Shown one piece after another: positions 33,661 to 45,266 of a DNA stretch of 64,000 nt (the first letter of the stretch is position 1; the number at the start of each line of letters is the position of its first letter). The translations under genes and the position numbers were made by a program. The DNA comes from Miscanthus floridulus (lineage: Eukaryota > Streptophyta > Magnoliopsida > Poales > Poaceae): assembly GCF_019320115.1 (NCBI RefSeq), contig NC_089584.1:99931792-99995791 (forward strand), read 5' to 3'. The notes under the pieces were generated by a model. The model saw only the letters and a list, made by a program, of their open reading frames with translations, searched no databases and had not been told where the DNA came from.

Positions 33661-36600
33661 CTTGCTTCTAATCAGTCAATTCGACGCTAACTACCCCCCT
33701 GGTCTTAGATGCATTGCCTCCGAAGTCCTTCAACATAATATTAGTTTCAAGCAGATCTTCTAGGCCCTTCCTAAGCTTACGGAAGGTAGTGTATGGCATA
33801 CGATTGACTACAGTGCCTCCATTGACTAACATCTTAGTCATCGGCTTTCCATTCGACAAATCCTTTCATGTATAAATCCTTTAAGTGCTGCATGCTGAGA
33901 TGGTTTATCAAATATAGCTTGTTGGGACTGGAGGGCTAGCTAAGCCACTGCTTCTTCTAGATCTTCTTCATCAGATTCTTCTTGCTCACACTTGGAAGGA
34001 GCTTTGAATTCAATAGGCAGGATAAAGACCATATCAATACTAGCCGATGGCTTACCCTTGTCTGCTATTTGCTTGACTGCGCCATGTCCGAGGCCTATTG
34101 TACTTCTGAGCTTCTAATTCTTTATTTCTTAAGCGTTGAACCCTTCTCTTTTGGCTCCTTGTTAGACCTCCTAGACACCATTGGTCTTCTTGCAAACATA
34201 TTCTTTCTCTTCATCACGATTGACCCAATTCTGATTATATGCACGCTTATCTAGCCAATCATGAACTCCTTTATTTTTTATGTGTCGATCCATGTTGTTG
34301 GATTGATAACTCAAACGTTCATGGATGGACCAGCGGTTGTCTTGAGATTGCCTGAACTCTGCATATTGATTACTACACTCTGGGCAGTTATGTCTTGTAG
34401 GCAATTTCAAACCTTCGTTCCAGCAGTATCTAAAGAAAGGACAGCTCCAATGTAGCTTAGCTTGCTCTCTCTCATACCTTTCTTCTTCGCACCGAATGCT
34501 CATATTCTTCTTCCTTAAGCCGGCACTAGGTAGTCCTTCTCCTTCTATCATTGCCACTTGTTCAATAAAATTCTAGAAGTCACACGAAGACACATAGCAC
34601 CTAGCTCTGAACATTTCACCTTGCTCATATCAACTCTTTTGTTGATAGCGTTGCTTCTTAGCTAATTCATACTCATTAGCCAATATTTGAACCTCGGGGT
34701 CAACCGACCGATCTTCTCTGGCCTTAGTCAACATCAAAACTTTTGTCTTTCCTTTGGCCAACTAGAACTCCACCACATGCACCCCTAGGAAAGGATGCTT
34801 ATCTATGTCTATTATTGGTTTCTTAGCTGGCTCAAACTTGATCTTCCCTTGCTCAATAGCCTTCTGAATGTGAAAGCGGAAGATTCTACACTCATTAGTA
34901 CTATGGTTGGTGACATTGTGGAACTTGCAGTATTTCTTCCCTTTAATTTTTTAGCCAAAGGAATCACATGGTTTGCAGGTAATCTCAGCTGCTTCTTTTC
35001 CAGCAGCAAGTCGAAGATCCTGTCGGCTTTCTTGACATCGAAGTCAGTAGGTGTTCTCTGTTTCCTTCACCCATGGACAAGATACAGGAGCCTTGCCCCA
35101 TGTCTATTCAGTGATCGCAACTTCTAGATCATCTTCATCAGAGTCTGCATCATAGGAGTCAGTCATAGTAGCAGTACACTTCAAATACTTCTTGTTACAT
35201 AGGGCTCGATGCTGATTCTCAAAGGCAACACTCTCTGAACTAAATTGGCCAAGCTTTCAAACTCCTAGCCATCAAACTTTTCTCTGATTAATGGAGACAT
35301 CCCTTGAAAGGGCCAATTCAACCAATTGCCATCATGATAGATTCAATGAGTAGCAATGGCTCCTTACTTCTCTGAATCTTTGAATGAACTCAAAGCCTTA
35401 TTCATTGTTCCTCTGTCTCATGCTTGTCAAGTCTATAATCTTCTTTTCTCCTGTCCCATTGTAGAAATATGCATGGAACTTGTTCTTAAGATCGGCCCAC
35501 CCAGTGATTGAGTTTGGTTCTAGTGATGAAAACCAACTAAAGGCCGATCCAAATAGGGACAAGGGGAAGAATCTAACTTTATATGCCTCCTCAATAGATG
35601 CTTCTCCAAGCTAGATGAGATAGCGACTGATATGTTCCATGGTTGTCATCTCATCTACCCCTAGTGAATTTGGAGAAATCTAGGACACTATAGCATGGTG
35701 GGAGTTGCATAATATCATACCAGGCTGAGTATAGGCGCTAGTAAGAGCCAACCTGTCCTTTAGGTTTTAGACCAAACTAGCTTTGCATCATAGCAGTTAT
35801 TAGGTTGACAAACTTCTTGTCTCAGGTTGTCCTTGAACCTGAGCTTGAGATTCTTGTACTTGAACTTATTGATTCTGAGCTGGAGACATTTGCCCTTGGG
35901 CCTAAAGCTACTGAAGTTGCTATGCATATAGCTATAAGGATTCTTATACCCTAGATGTAGCATGAGCTCGTATGTGCTGGCATCATAAACCAGGTGATAC
36001 CCTTCCGGATAGTCGATCTCAACATTGTGAGTCATGTATCCTTGTAATCGACTATTAAAATAATTAGGATCATCATTCTTGATGATCCTCTACACTGATG
36101 GAGCAATTTTATGGTCCGACTATGGCGTTTGATAGGAAGTACTGAATCTTCCCTAAACCGATTGTTGCACTACCTGCTGAGTGGCAGGAGAGGTTGGCTG
36201 CTGGACTGAATAAGCTTGATTTTGTCTAGTAGGCCACTGAACTGCCTGTGTGACAAGGGCACTTGGCAATTATTGTGCTGGTGGTTGCCCCCCTATCATC
36301 TGAGCTTGCCCCCTACCATCGATAGGGCTTGACCTTGCCCCCCTACGGCTGTTAGAGCTTGATTTTGCCACCCTGCTATTTGTAGGGTTTGATCTTGAGC
36401 CTGTCCTCTAGAAGCTATTGTATTGGTGGTTATTGGAACTGCCCACCATTCGGCTACTGACTAGAGCCAGGTATGTTGCTTCCCATAGCCTGAAGGATTA
36501 AAGCCATTAGAGTATGCTGGCCCAACTTGATCAACTGGCTGCTCCAAATAAGATTTCTTTCAAAACATTACCAATCATGTTGGCCAACACCTTATTGTGG

Positions 36601-36850
36601 TTTGTGAAGGCTTCATGAATAGTCTTATGGACTAAATGAGCAGTAGTCCTTACTTCAACATCTTCACTTTGTCCATGCAGGAGGACTGCTTGGTAGGGGA
36701 GTCTTCTAAACGACTAAATCACATGTCCTACTGTAAGACAACAGACACTTCTCTTGAATTATTCTGCTGCTTGCTCAATGAGCGCCTTCTAGTCATCAGA
36801 TAGGTCTTCAAGGTTGACCTTAAGGATCAGTCTGATTATCCATGTCGACT
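33661..36850 (-). pseudogene. Gag-protease remnant of element C
   Basis: From right to left on the minus strand: a Pro/Gln/Gly-rich N-terminal region (36100-36480), the gag core around 35250-35700 (short matches such as NSITGWADLKNKFHAYFYNG), a zinc-finger-like stretch CPFFRYCWNEGLKLP followed by HNCPEC (about 34370-34470), and an aspartic protease signature at 33810-33840. There the catalytic Asp is replaced by Asn (KMLVNGGTVVNRMPY). Many stops and frameshifts occur. The region after the protease that should hold reverse transcriptase is absent. Family: gypsy gag, Tat-like by inference from the antisense genes. Confidence 0.7.
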
Positions 36851-36877
36851 GATTGTGGTCCCACCGGGCATGCCAAG

Positions 36878-38695
36878 AGACTCTGGAAGCCAAAAAAGCG
36901 ACGGGTCATTCTTCACCAGTCAAGGGAGCACACATGAAGCAAGCCGAGATAAACCACGTGGAGCAGATCCTGAGCTCTCTCTGGGCTTAAAGGGTGGTAC
37001 ATCGGACCAGATAGTCATGATCGAGGGCTTGCCAATTAATTTAACCCTACAATTGACAAAGAGAGAAAGTTGATCAGTAATTTAAGGTGAAACATGCCAG
37101 TGTTTATCCAGATAGTTCCAAATATACGGCCAAATGGCCAGCATGATAAGGCTATCGACTAGAGAGTTGATATCCAGCATGTTCATGATGTAATGTAAAC
37201 AAAACAAGCATATCGGCAATTATTATTTACTCAGTTATATGGATCTAACTTAGCTGATGATCATGAAAACATGCAAGAGGTCTAAAGATAGGTGTGTAAG
37301 CATACATGTAAGAAAACATACTAGCTTTAACTAAGATATAAACAAATAAAAGGATGTAAATAGCTAGTACATACTAGACAAATAGGGCTTATCAGCTAAA
37401 ACAGCCGATTCTGATAATCTTGTCATATAACATGCGATCACTCATCCATTGAGTATAAATAAACCTACAAACAACTAGACTCAATCTATTGTACCATCAA
37501 CAGATCGAGTCGTCTGATGCAACATTAACAGTAGGACCCTAGATCAGAGATCAGCAATTGATAGATCTGTTTACATCACAAAGAAATCAGGAAGGCATGT
37601 TATACGTGTGGAAGCTCTAGCCATTGGCTAAATAGCCGATGGGTGGCTTGACAGCCATGCTCTTCTTAATAGATATATCTATTAATTGACAATGTCCAAT
37701 CTGAATGCTATCAATAGGTTGAGTTGGCTGATGCAGCATTGATAACGGGGTCATACCGGATACTAGCGATCAATGAATCTATCTGTTAATAGAACATGAC
37801 TTCAAACACCCACCATGTATGATCAAGATCGAGATAGATTAGTCATCAAACAGGATCTAACATCAAGAATTGAATTCAACTATGATAATAATCAGCAGAC
37901 GATAGATCAAAATAATAAGACCAGTAAATCTCAATATAGATCGGGCAATTGGTGATATTATATTAAACAGTAAACTATTTAACACAATATCGATAACTTT
38001 GATTAATACTAATATTTACAAGAGATTAGTCATCTGTTGCAGCCTTGCAAAGGTTGATATGAATCGATAACTAATCTATACCGCAATTTGTAAGAGATCA
38101 GTCGTCTGTTGCAGCCTTACAAATAACAATATAAATCGATAATTAACTTATACCGTGACTTGCAAGAGATCAGTCGTCTGTTGCAGCCTCTCAAGTAACA
38201 AATATAAGTCATGATGGATACTCACAAACAAGCCAGAGGTCAGGTCATCTGATGCAGCCCTTCTTGCCCAAAGAACTCGTCGAAATCTACTCTACTCCTA
38301 CTCCTAAGGGGTGGCGTGAGCCAAAAAGTAAAGGTATTTGTTTGGTTGATCGATGAGAGATGTCTATTACAATAGTTGGGGTTCACTATTTATACCCGAG
38401 ACTTGACTACGAGTCCTGGTCGAACAAGACCGGTCATGAAAACTTAGAAAAGAAAACAAAACTTCCTAATTTAAGATAACTTGAACTCCAATCTTTTATT
38501 TCTATGGAGCCCGACATATCTCCTGCTTTGAGTCCTGTTATTTTTGTCAATTGGGTCCATTCTCTTGATATGATGATGTCATTTTACTCGGTTGATGATA
38601 ACTTGGTTAGCCGATCTCGCTGAATATTTTGGCTTTCCTTTGACAAATTTTGACCTCGGCGTCCTTTCGTTTTGAACCAAATTTTGGTGTTAGCA
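36878..38695 (-). repeat. Right (5') LTR of element C
   Basis: About 1.8 kb, matching the left LTR over its first 1.27 kb. On the minus strand it begins TGCTAACACCAAAATTTGG and contains a TATA box (GGGTATAAATAGTG, plus 38388-38401). A primer-binding-like TGGCATGCCCGGTGGGACC lies next to its inner end near 36858-36876. Confidence 0.75.
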
Positions 38696-39205
38696 GACTC
38701 AAACTTGGGATGTGTTGCATACTCTGAGGCATGATCATAGAATATGCCCTTCGGATTAAGAACCTCCCATATCATGAACTTGTAGAAATCATCTTGAACA
38801 AGTTGAACTTCGGATTGGGTAATTACTTTGTTTGGCCTCATCTGTTCATGCTGCACAAAACAAAAGGGGAACAATTAGCTAGATTCATATTAATGAACAT
38901 ATGCATATGATATGGTTCGATAGATCAACTTACGTCTTCAGGGTTATTGTAGTAAATCTCGTAGGTTCTCAGCCATTGACATACAAAGTAGCCACAAAGC
39001 ATGCTTCCGAGAGGTTGCTTCGGGCACTGCAGGTCGGTGACATGCAAAAAAAATAATTCAGTGAAACACATTGTTCTATATAAGCAATATGAGAAGCTAT
39101 TTGAGTTACAAAATGGTTGTACCCATTGATGTAGGGAAACATCCATCTTCTCCTTCTTCGCTGGGTCATGCACCCCAACTTCTTTAACAAACCATCTATA
39201 GGCAT
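38584..39205 (-). pseudogene. Ulp1-type (C48) protease remnant of the CACTA element
   Basis: Minus-strand exons 39205-38934 and 38850-38696, joined by an 83 bp GT-AG intron (GTAAGTTG... TTTTGTGCAG). The motif CPKQPLGSMLCGYFVCQW holds the conserved Gln-Pro-x-Gly-Ser and the Cys of the C48 active-site region of SUMO/ubiquitin-like proteases. The His and Asp parts upstream are not clearly visible. The second exon continues with FYKFMIWEVLNP and is cut at 38695 by the LTR of element C. Such Ulp1-like genes are carried by grass CACTA and Mutator elements. Not functional here. Confidence 0.65.
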
Positions 39206-40389
39206 TATTTAATGAACAAAATAATCACTTTTACTATAACAATAATCAGATGAAAAATTAGTGCCACAAGTAATAAACTACAATGCTTATGTCTGTAACA
39301 TGTTGATGAAATTGGTACGTTTTTTTATCTTTTCTCATAGAGTCATAGATGGTTATCATACCAACTCTCAAATTAATGGTTGCTAAGATGAAGTGATCAC
39401 TGCATCAGTACAAAAATGATAATAGTGTCAATGTAAACTATCTACCAAATAGCATGAAAAAAGATAGTAGTTGATCTTACTCGAAATTATACGGGGCTTC
39501 TATATATTGGAATCTCTAATGAGCTACGAACGCCTTCCCGATATATAATGCAACTTCATTCCTTGCGCCCTTGTGCGTAGCCTTCCTAACTGCATCTCTC
39601 ACCTTGCCCTTGGCACCCTTAAATGCAGGATGATCATTTTGCCATGATAGAGGTCCAGCATCATTTTCCCTTACTTCTGATGCATCTGTACCTTCCATGT
39701 TGCTTGCTTCTGTACGTCTCTCACCATAATGATCCTAAATCTCGTAGTTCTCCATGAAACCCCTTCTTATCAAGTGTGATCTTATCGTATTTGGATTTCG
39801 GCATACTATACGGTTCCGACAAGTCAAAACAGGGACAATATATATCCTTTGTCTGCTTAATTAAAGCGTGCCTTTTAGCTGCTTCAATAAAACCATTCAC
39901 ATCTTATATGTATGAAGCTTCATGTCTTCGTTTCGTGTACATCCATGACCTGTCCATATGTGCCCTTCAAAAATAAAAGGTATATTTGCATCAAGGTATT
40001 ATTCGCATATAAATATTGAAGCAATTGATGTCTATTTCTTATACAAATATTATATTATTCTAGACCTAAAGCTTAAACAATGATAAATTAAATATAGAAA
40101 TTAACTAGATTTCATGTGAGCCAAAGTAAGTTGGGCAAAAATCAGTCTAAATTGCTAGGAAAAATAAAAAATCTAACATCATACATGTCTCTCTCTAGAT
40201 CTCTAAGTGAAAGAAATGAACATGTAAAGTTTGGAAAGAGTTTTGGGATGCTACTATCTCACCTCTCAAACCCAACTCCTTCAAAGGTTCAAAGGGTAAA
40301 ACCTCCCCCTCTATGTTTGCTATTTCTCGCCCTCCAAGTGGAGCTAATGGTGCTCAGCATGGAGACTGTCCCGAGGAGGAAGAAAGGGT
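39206..40389. other. CACTA interior with a small unassigned minus-strand frame
   Basis: 39516-39698 (minus) is a 60-codon frame rich in Lys and Ala (GAKGKVRDAVRKATHKGARN); it may be an upstream exon of the Ulp1-like gene but I cannot link it. The rest of the stretch shows nothing I can support. Confidence 0.35.
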
Positions 40390-40720
40390 ATTTAGGGGGG
40401 CATTTTTAGAGGTGGTTGACTAAAGAGAACCGCCTTTGTTAATTCATCTGTAGGGGCGGTTCTCTTAAGGAACCATCTTTGAAAATAGGTCACTTTTAGA
40501 GACGGTTTTGTAAAGATGACCACCTCTGAAGATCCATTTTCAAGGGCGGTTCTCTTAAAGCAACCGCCCCTGGAAATGGACCAATTTCAGAGGCGGTTTT
40601 CTTAATAGAACCGCCCCTGAAGATGGATCTTTAGAGGCAGTCACGGAGCTACAACGCTCACCGGCGCAGTTGGAGGCGGCGTGCTAGTTGAACCGTCTCT
40701 GATAGAAAAGGGTGGCATCA
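40390..40720. repeat. CACTA subterminal repeats, right
   Basis: Units such as AGGGGCGGTTCTCTTAA and AACCGCCCCTGGAAATGG in both orientations, counterpart of the left array. Confidence 0.85.
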
Positions 40721-40747
40721 CTAAAAATGATTTCTGTACTAGTGTAC

Positions 40748-41475
40748 GTCGTTTCTCCATGATGGTTGATATGCCATATTTTCATTTGTTATTAAATACC
40801 TTTAAGGATGATATCATGATTCAGAAAGCATGTTTACCTAATGTTTGGCCCCTCTGCATCCATCATATTATGTAACAGGTGCAGATAATAACCCATGCGA
40901 GTACTCCTACACTCATGGTGATGATAATAGGTTTAAGCCTTATGAGTACTCCGATACTCATAATGCTGATAATAAGTTATTGTGATGGTTGCCGGTTTTG
41001 TGGCCACTTGCGTATATGCTATGGTGTGGTTGGAGGCATATAGAGTGGATAGGTTGGAATGCAGAGGCTGTATCTATAGAGATTACTAGAGTTAGGTAGT
41101 TAGTTTAAGGTGGTTGGTTGAGAGGTCAACACTTAGAATCTCTAGAGATTACAGAGTTAGGTAGTTAGTTTAAAGTGGTTGGTTGAGAGGTCAACACTTA
41201 GAATCTATTTGGATAACTAGGGCTAAAGGCTAAAAATTAGCTCGAATTAGCTAGAGTTGGCTAACAATTAGTATGGCTAAACAAATTAGTCTATCTATTA
41301 ACCCTCTTGTTTAGATAATGGTAGGAATAATTTTTAGCTAGCTAATATCAATTAGTTTTTATATCAAACAAACTTCTTATCTTATTAGGCTAATTAATTT
41401 GGACGGGTTGTCACACCGTGTTTTTGTCTTAGGCATGGCAACACGTGCAGCAACCCTAATTATTCTCTCTGCGTG
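40748..41475. other. Intergenic with a 65 bp tandem duplication
   Basis: No gene. 41080-41210 holds two copies of a 65-66 bp unit containing GTTAGGTAGTTAGTTTAA and GGTTGAGAGGTCAACACTTA. 41208-41400 is rich in TTAGCTA-type motifs and ends resembling a decayed Tourist-like element. Confidence 0.6.
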
Positions 41476-41735
41476 CTCCCTTCCGTCCCAAAATAAATCA
41501 ATTCCTAGAATCTGTGCAAGTCAAATTATCTTAAGTTTGACTAACTTTACATAAAAAAGTAACAACATCTATGACAGAAAATGAGCACACTATGAAAATA
41601 TATATTCTCTGGTATATTTAATGATACTAATTGGATATCATAAATCTTGACTGGTCTTTTTTAGAAATTTGATCAAAGTTTAAAAAGTTTGACTTAAGAC
41701 AACTCTATGAATCTATTTATTCAGGAACAGAGGAG
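41476..41735. mobile_element. Stowaway MITE
   Basis: Ends CTCCCTTCCGTCCCAAAATA and TATTCAGGAACAGAGGAG are inverted repeats. TA follows on the right; the left TA is mutated to TG. Confidence 0.75.
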
Positions 41736-41793
41736 TATATTCCAACTTAAAAGTTGTTTTTTTGGAGATGTGGAGAAAAGTGGAACCTATATA

Positions 41794-42076
41794 CTCCCTC
41801 CATTCCATTTTATCCGACGCTAACACTAGTATTCCATATACCAAGAATAATTTAGTCTAGCTTTGTTTATATTTAGTGGAGCCGTTATTAATTGCATGTA
41901 GCAAAGGGAGGAGAAGCAGGCCACTGGAACTACAGATCAATTATGCATACATGTATGCATGGAGTGGGGAAAGAGAAAAACACTTGGTATTGGTAACTGC
42001 TGCATACCATTTAATAGAAGCCCATGTTATGGTGCTACGGACCATTCTTACACCAGATAAAACAGAACGGAGGGAG
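41794..42076. mobile_element. Stowaway MITE
   Basis: Ends CTCCCTCCATTCCATTTTAT and ATAAAACAGAACGGAGGGAG, flanked by TA (41792-41793, 42077-42078). It abuts the PIF-like element starting at 42080. Confidence 0.88.
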
Positions 42077-43084
42077 TATGGCCTGTTTGGTTCGGTGGCT
42101 AAATTCTGGCCTAGCTACAATACTAGCCTGGACATCCTTAGCCTGCTCCCACCTAGCCAACATGGGCCTATTTGGTTGCCTGCCTATCTCTGGCTTAGTT
42201 CAGCTATGTTTGTGTTTGGTTGGGTGGCCAAGGTCCAGGCTGCACTAGTGGAGCCAAGTATGGTTTTGTTTTATTGGTTGGTAAGAGTGGGGTGCAACTA
42301 CTATGTTTTGTGCTTTGGTAACGTTACCACCGACGATCGTACTCGGTTATTTATACCGTGTCGCTCTCCCAATCGTTCAGTCTCACCTCTCGATCAGCAC
42401 TCATGTCCCTCTCATCTTTCCTCTCCTCCCTCGCTTCCATCGTCGTCGAGGAAGTCGGAGGGTCTCCGATGGCAGTTTCCGGTGAGGGTGGTGGCTCGGG
42501 TGGTGGGTGCTACCGTGCTTGCCGGTGCGTGGGTGGCGCCCCATGCCCCTATGTCTCCGACTCCGACGGCCTGCCGCGCTCTCCATCTCCGATGCACTCT
42601 ATAGAACCCTAATTGGTTCTAAGGACTGGCTGTGACAAGACATGCTACGCCACCCAGATCCACAGCAATCATCGACCAAATCCCTAAAGTTGAGCATAAA
42701 ATCAAACCATCCGTAACAGAACTATGACAAATCCGTAGCAGAAGAAGGAAACAAGAAAACACGAAGGAGATGGGGATTAGGCCACATACCAGTTGCCCAA
42801 CTCACTTACCAGATGCGCTGATGGGGATTAGGCGGCACTAGCGCCTTGTAATCGTAGCTTTGCTTACTCCCTTGCAAGCCAACGCACAACAACAAGCATT
42901 AGCTTTTGTTTTTTTCTTGATTTTCCCTAACCAGCATCAAATCATCCATCTTCTTATTTATTTTGCTTTTCCTAAATCTATACTCATCTCTGTCTTTTGC
43001 TGGATGAATAACCTCAACATGAAGAAAAAATTAAGTTAGCTCGCAAGTCAAACGAGCCAGCTCGAGCTGCCAAGCGAGCCGAGC

Positions 43085-43690
43085 TATCGGTGTTTTCGGA
43101 CTACCGATGAGTAAATTTGCATTTGCATGTCTGGCTCGGATGGTGTGCTCAGGAGGACACAAGGGTTTATACTGGTTCAAGGTGGAACGTCCCTATGTCC
43201 AGTTCGCTGCTGCTCATGTTACTAGCACATGGTTTGTAGTAGGGGTTACAAATAGGCGAGAGAGGGAGAGGATCCTAGGTCTCTGGTGGAAGGAGTGAAC
43301 GGGTGCTGAGAGCTCGCTTGCCACTCAGCATGTGCTCGTGTCATGCTCTTCTATCTAGACCCCCCTTTCATGGGGCACACTTGCTTCCCTTTTAATAGGC
43401 GAAAGGAAAGCTGTGGATTACAGAGGAGGAAAAGAAGAACGAGAGACAGAAGAAGGCTTCCAGGGTTATCGAGTCCTTCTCCTTCATGTGGGTCCTACCG
43501 ATCCTATAGATGTCAATAGGGATGGCTCCATGTTCGTGGCCCTATTCGTCACTGGCGCCATGCGCAGACGTCATCTACCGGTCATAGCATTCCACTCTAT
43601 CCCGGTGGACGTCGTGGTGAACTGACACACCTATCAGCGTCCGTACAAGGATTAGGTAGAATAGCACCGGCACGCCCGACCCTGTTCTTG
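43085..43690 (-). repeat. Left (3') LTR of element A, truncated
   Basis: Matches 59275-59878 (e.g. GAGAGAGGGAGAGGATCCTA, ATAGCACCGGCACGCCCGAC) and then stops. The remaining 465 bp of this LTR, including its tandem repeats, are absent, and element B begins. Confidence 0.85.
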
Positions 43691-44175
43691 ATGTGAATCT
43701 ATCGATAGAATATCATTGGTAGTCCTCTGAGGGGTATCCCATGAAGGTAGATTGATCGATAGAGAGGCGTGTAATCAAGAACAAGAAGGCAACAGAGACA
43801 CACGAGTTAGATAGGTTTAGGCCATCAGTATGATGTAATACCCTACTCCTATGGTCTGTTGGTTTGTATTGACTATTGTATGATATTGCATGAGTTTGGA
43901 GGGGGTCCCTGCCCACCTTATATAGTCCCGGGGGGCACGGTTACAAGTCGGTTAGATCTAAGAGATAACCGGAAAGTAATAACAGATTACATGAATCTTA
44001 GGATCATCAATATCCTAACAGATCTCATACTATCTTTAGGATATCTTCCCGGTGTCTTGCAGGAGGCACCGAGCAGAGTCGTGCCCCACAAGGCTTCATC
44101 TTGTGGGCTGGGCCGCCCCTAGGGGAGCAGCCTGTGTGGTCTGCCTTGGGTATCCAGGGTCGTACCCCCCCCACA
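43691..44175 (-). repeat. 3' LTR of element B
   Basis: Homologous to 754-1212. It ends CCCCCCACA at 44175 on the plus strand, and holds TATATAAGG on the minus strand (43916-43924). The left boundary is approximate because it was inserted into the LTR of element A. Confidence 0.75.
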
Positions 44176-45140
44176 TCTAGTCCTCGAGCGCCTTGTACCC
44201 ATTTTGCAACGCCGTCTTGAGCTTGTCTGAGCAGGTGCGAACAAAGCCGACCAGTCAAACTCATGGTCCGACCACTATGATGAGTTGCTGAGCAGTTGTG
44301 AGCAGTTGTTGAGCAGCGTGAACCATCGCCGAGCAGCGTGAACCGTTGCTGAGCAGCGTGAACCATAGCCGAGTAGCATGAACTATTGCCAAGCAGTGTA
44401 ACCCAAGTACGGCTTGCCATAAGGGTGTAAGGAGCTCAAGTTTAGAATTGAAAATTTCTTCGCAGTAGACCAAGTGTGCCCACTTAGAGTCCGACCACAA
44501 GAAAGGGAGAAAGTCTTCTTTAGCTTCAAGAGGCGCGGAGTCTTCCAGAATAAAGCAAACACACTCACCACGAGGTGAAGTGTGCTCACTTAGTCCCCGA
44601 GCCTGACAGTAGATGACGTAATCATGTGGTGCCAGGATCCAAAGTAGAAAAATAGTAGAAGACTAATCGAGCAGGCAGCCAGTCCCCGAGCGTAGCCTCG
44701 AAAGGAGAAAAAGCACATTCACCGCAAGGTGAAGTGTGCCTACTTAGTCCCCAAGCCTGACAGTAGGTGACGTGGTCACGTGGTGCCAGGGTCAGAAACA
44801 ACAGTCAACTGAAGAAAAATCCCAAATGCGGTGAGGAACTAAGATGTAATGCTGATGCAGTCCCCGAGCCACAAGAGGAAACCTTGGAGAAAACATAATT
44901 GTAGAAAAATACCAGAGTAATGGTTGTACAATAGTAATTACTGAGCCGTAACGGTTGGCGGAGATGTCGGCGAATATTCGGCGAGCCATAACAAATTGCG
45001 GAGATAAATCGGCGATACGGGCCACGTTTGCGCGAAGGCCTAGGTAACAGCCCACCATGCTGATGTGGAGAATTCAAAGAAGCACGAATCATGGGAACGA
45101 TTTTCCAAAAACCCTCGAATGCGAAAAGGTGGGAGGAGTG
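44176..45140. other. Element B spacer with GAGCAG-rich repeats
   Basis: Between the LTR and the antisense gene. 44280-44400 has about 20 bp near-tandem units (GAGCAGCGTGAACCATCGCC and variants); 44560-44620 and 44715-44790 share GTGAAGTGTGC...CTTAGTCCCCGAGCCTGACAG. Non-coding. Confidence 0.65.
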
Positions 45141-45149
45141 CTTTATAAC
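45141..45149 (+). promoter_or_regulatory. TATA box of element B antisense gene
   Basis: TTTATAACT at about 125 bp before the ATG at 45267, the same spacing as the TATA boxes of both antisense copies in element C. The CA-rich leader in between lacks ATG. Confidence 0.5.
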
Positions 45150-45266
45150 TGCGCCGCCACACCTCGCGCTCCCACTTTTGCCACTCCATCTTCATCCTAA
45201 GCCCTCGCATTTTTAGATTCGCATCCACACTTGCTTCCACCACCAAACCCTAACCAGATCTGAGAG

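Larger units (their letters stand above)
28310..38695 (-). mobile_element. LTR retrotransposon C (gag-protease only, with antisense genes)
   Basis: Two direct repeats (about 28310-29604 and 36878-38695) enclose gag and protease remnants on the minus strand and two plus-strand antisense gene copies. No reverse transcriptase, RNase H or integrase is present, so it would have depended on another element. The right junction is clear: TGCTAACACC on the minus strand starts at 38695 inside a CACTA exon, followed by GACTC. A matching GACTC is not found at the left, where the boundary is vague. Confidence 0.75.
27652..40744. mobile_element. CACTA element, interrupted by an LTR retrotransposon
   Basis: Left end CACTGAGAAAAACATC at 27652 and right end TTTCTGTACTAGTG at 40744 (complement CACTAGTACAGAAA), flanked by the 3 bp duplication TAC (27649-27651, 40745-40747). 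Both ends have subterminal arrays of GGGGCGGTT-like units in both orientations, the hallmark of CACTA elements. The internal gene remnant (38584-39698) encodes a Ulp1-type protease piece, a known passenger of grass CACTA elements; no transposase is visible. About 10.4 kb of the interior is a later LTR retrotransposon (about 28310-38695). Confidence 0.85.

Noticed and set aside
41876..42604. 242-codon plus-strand frame
   Set aside because: Crosses the end of a Stowaway MITE, its TA and the start of the PIF-like element, so it cannot be one gene.
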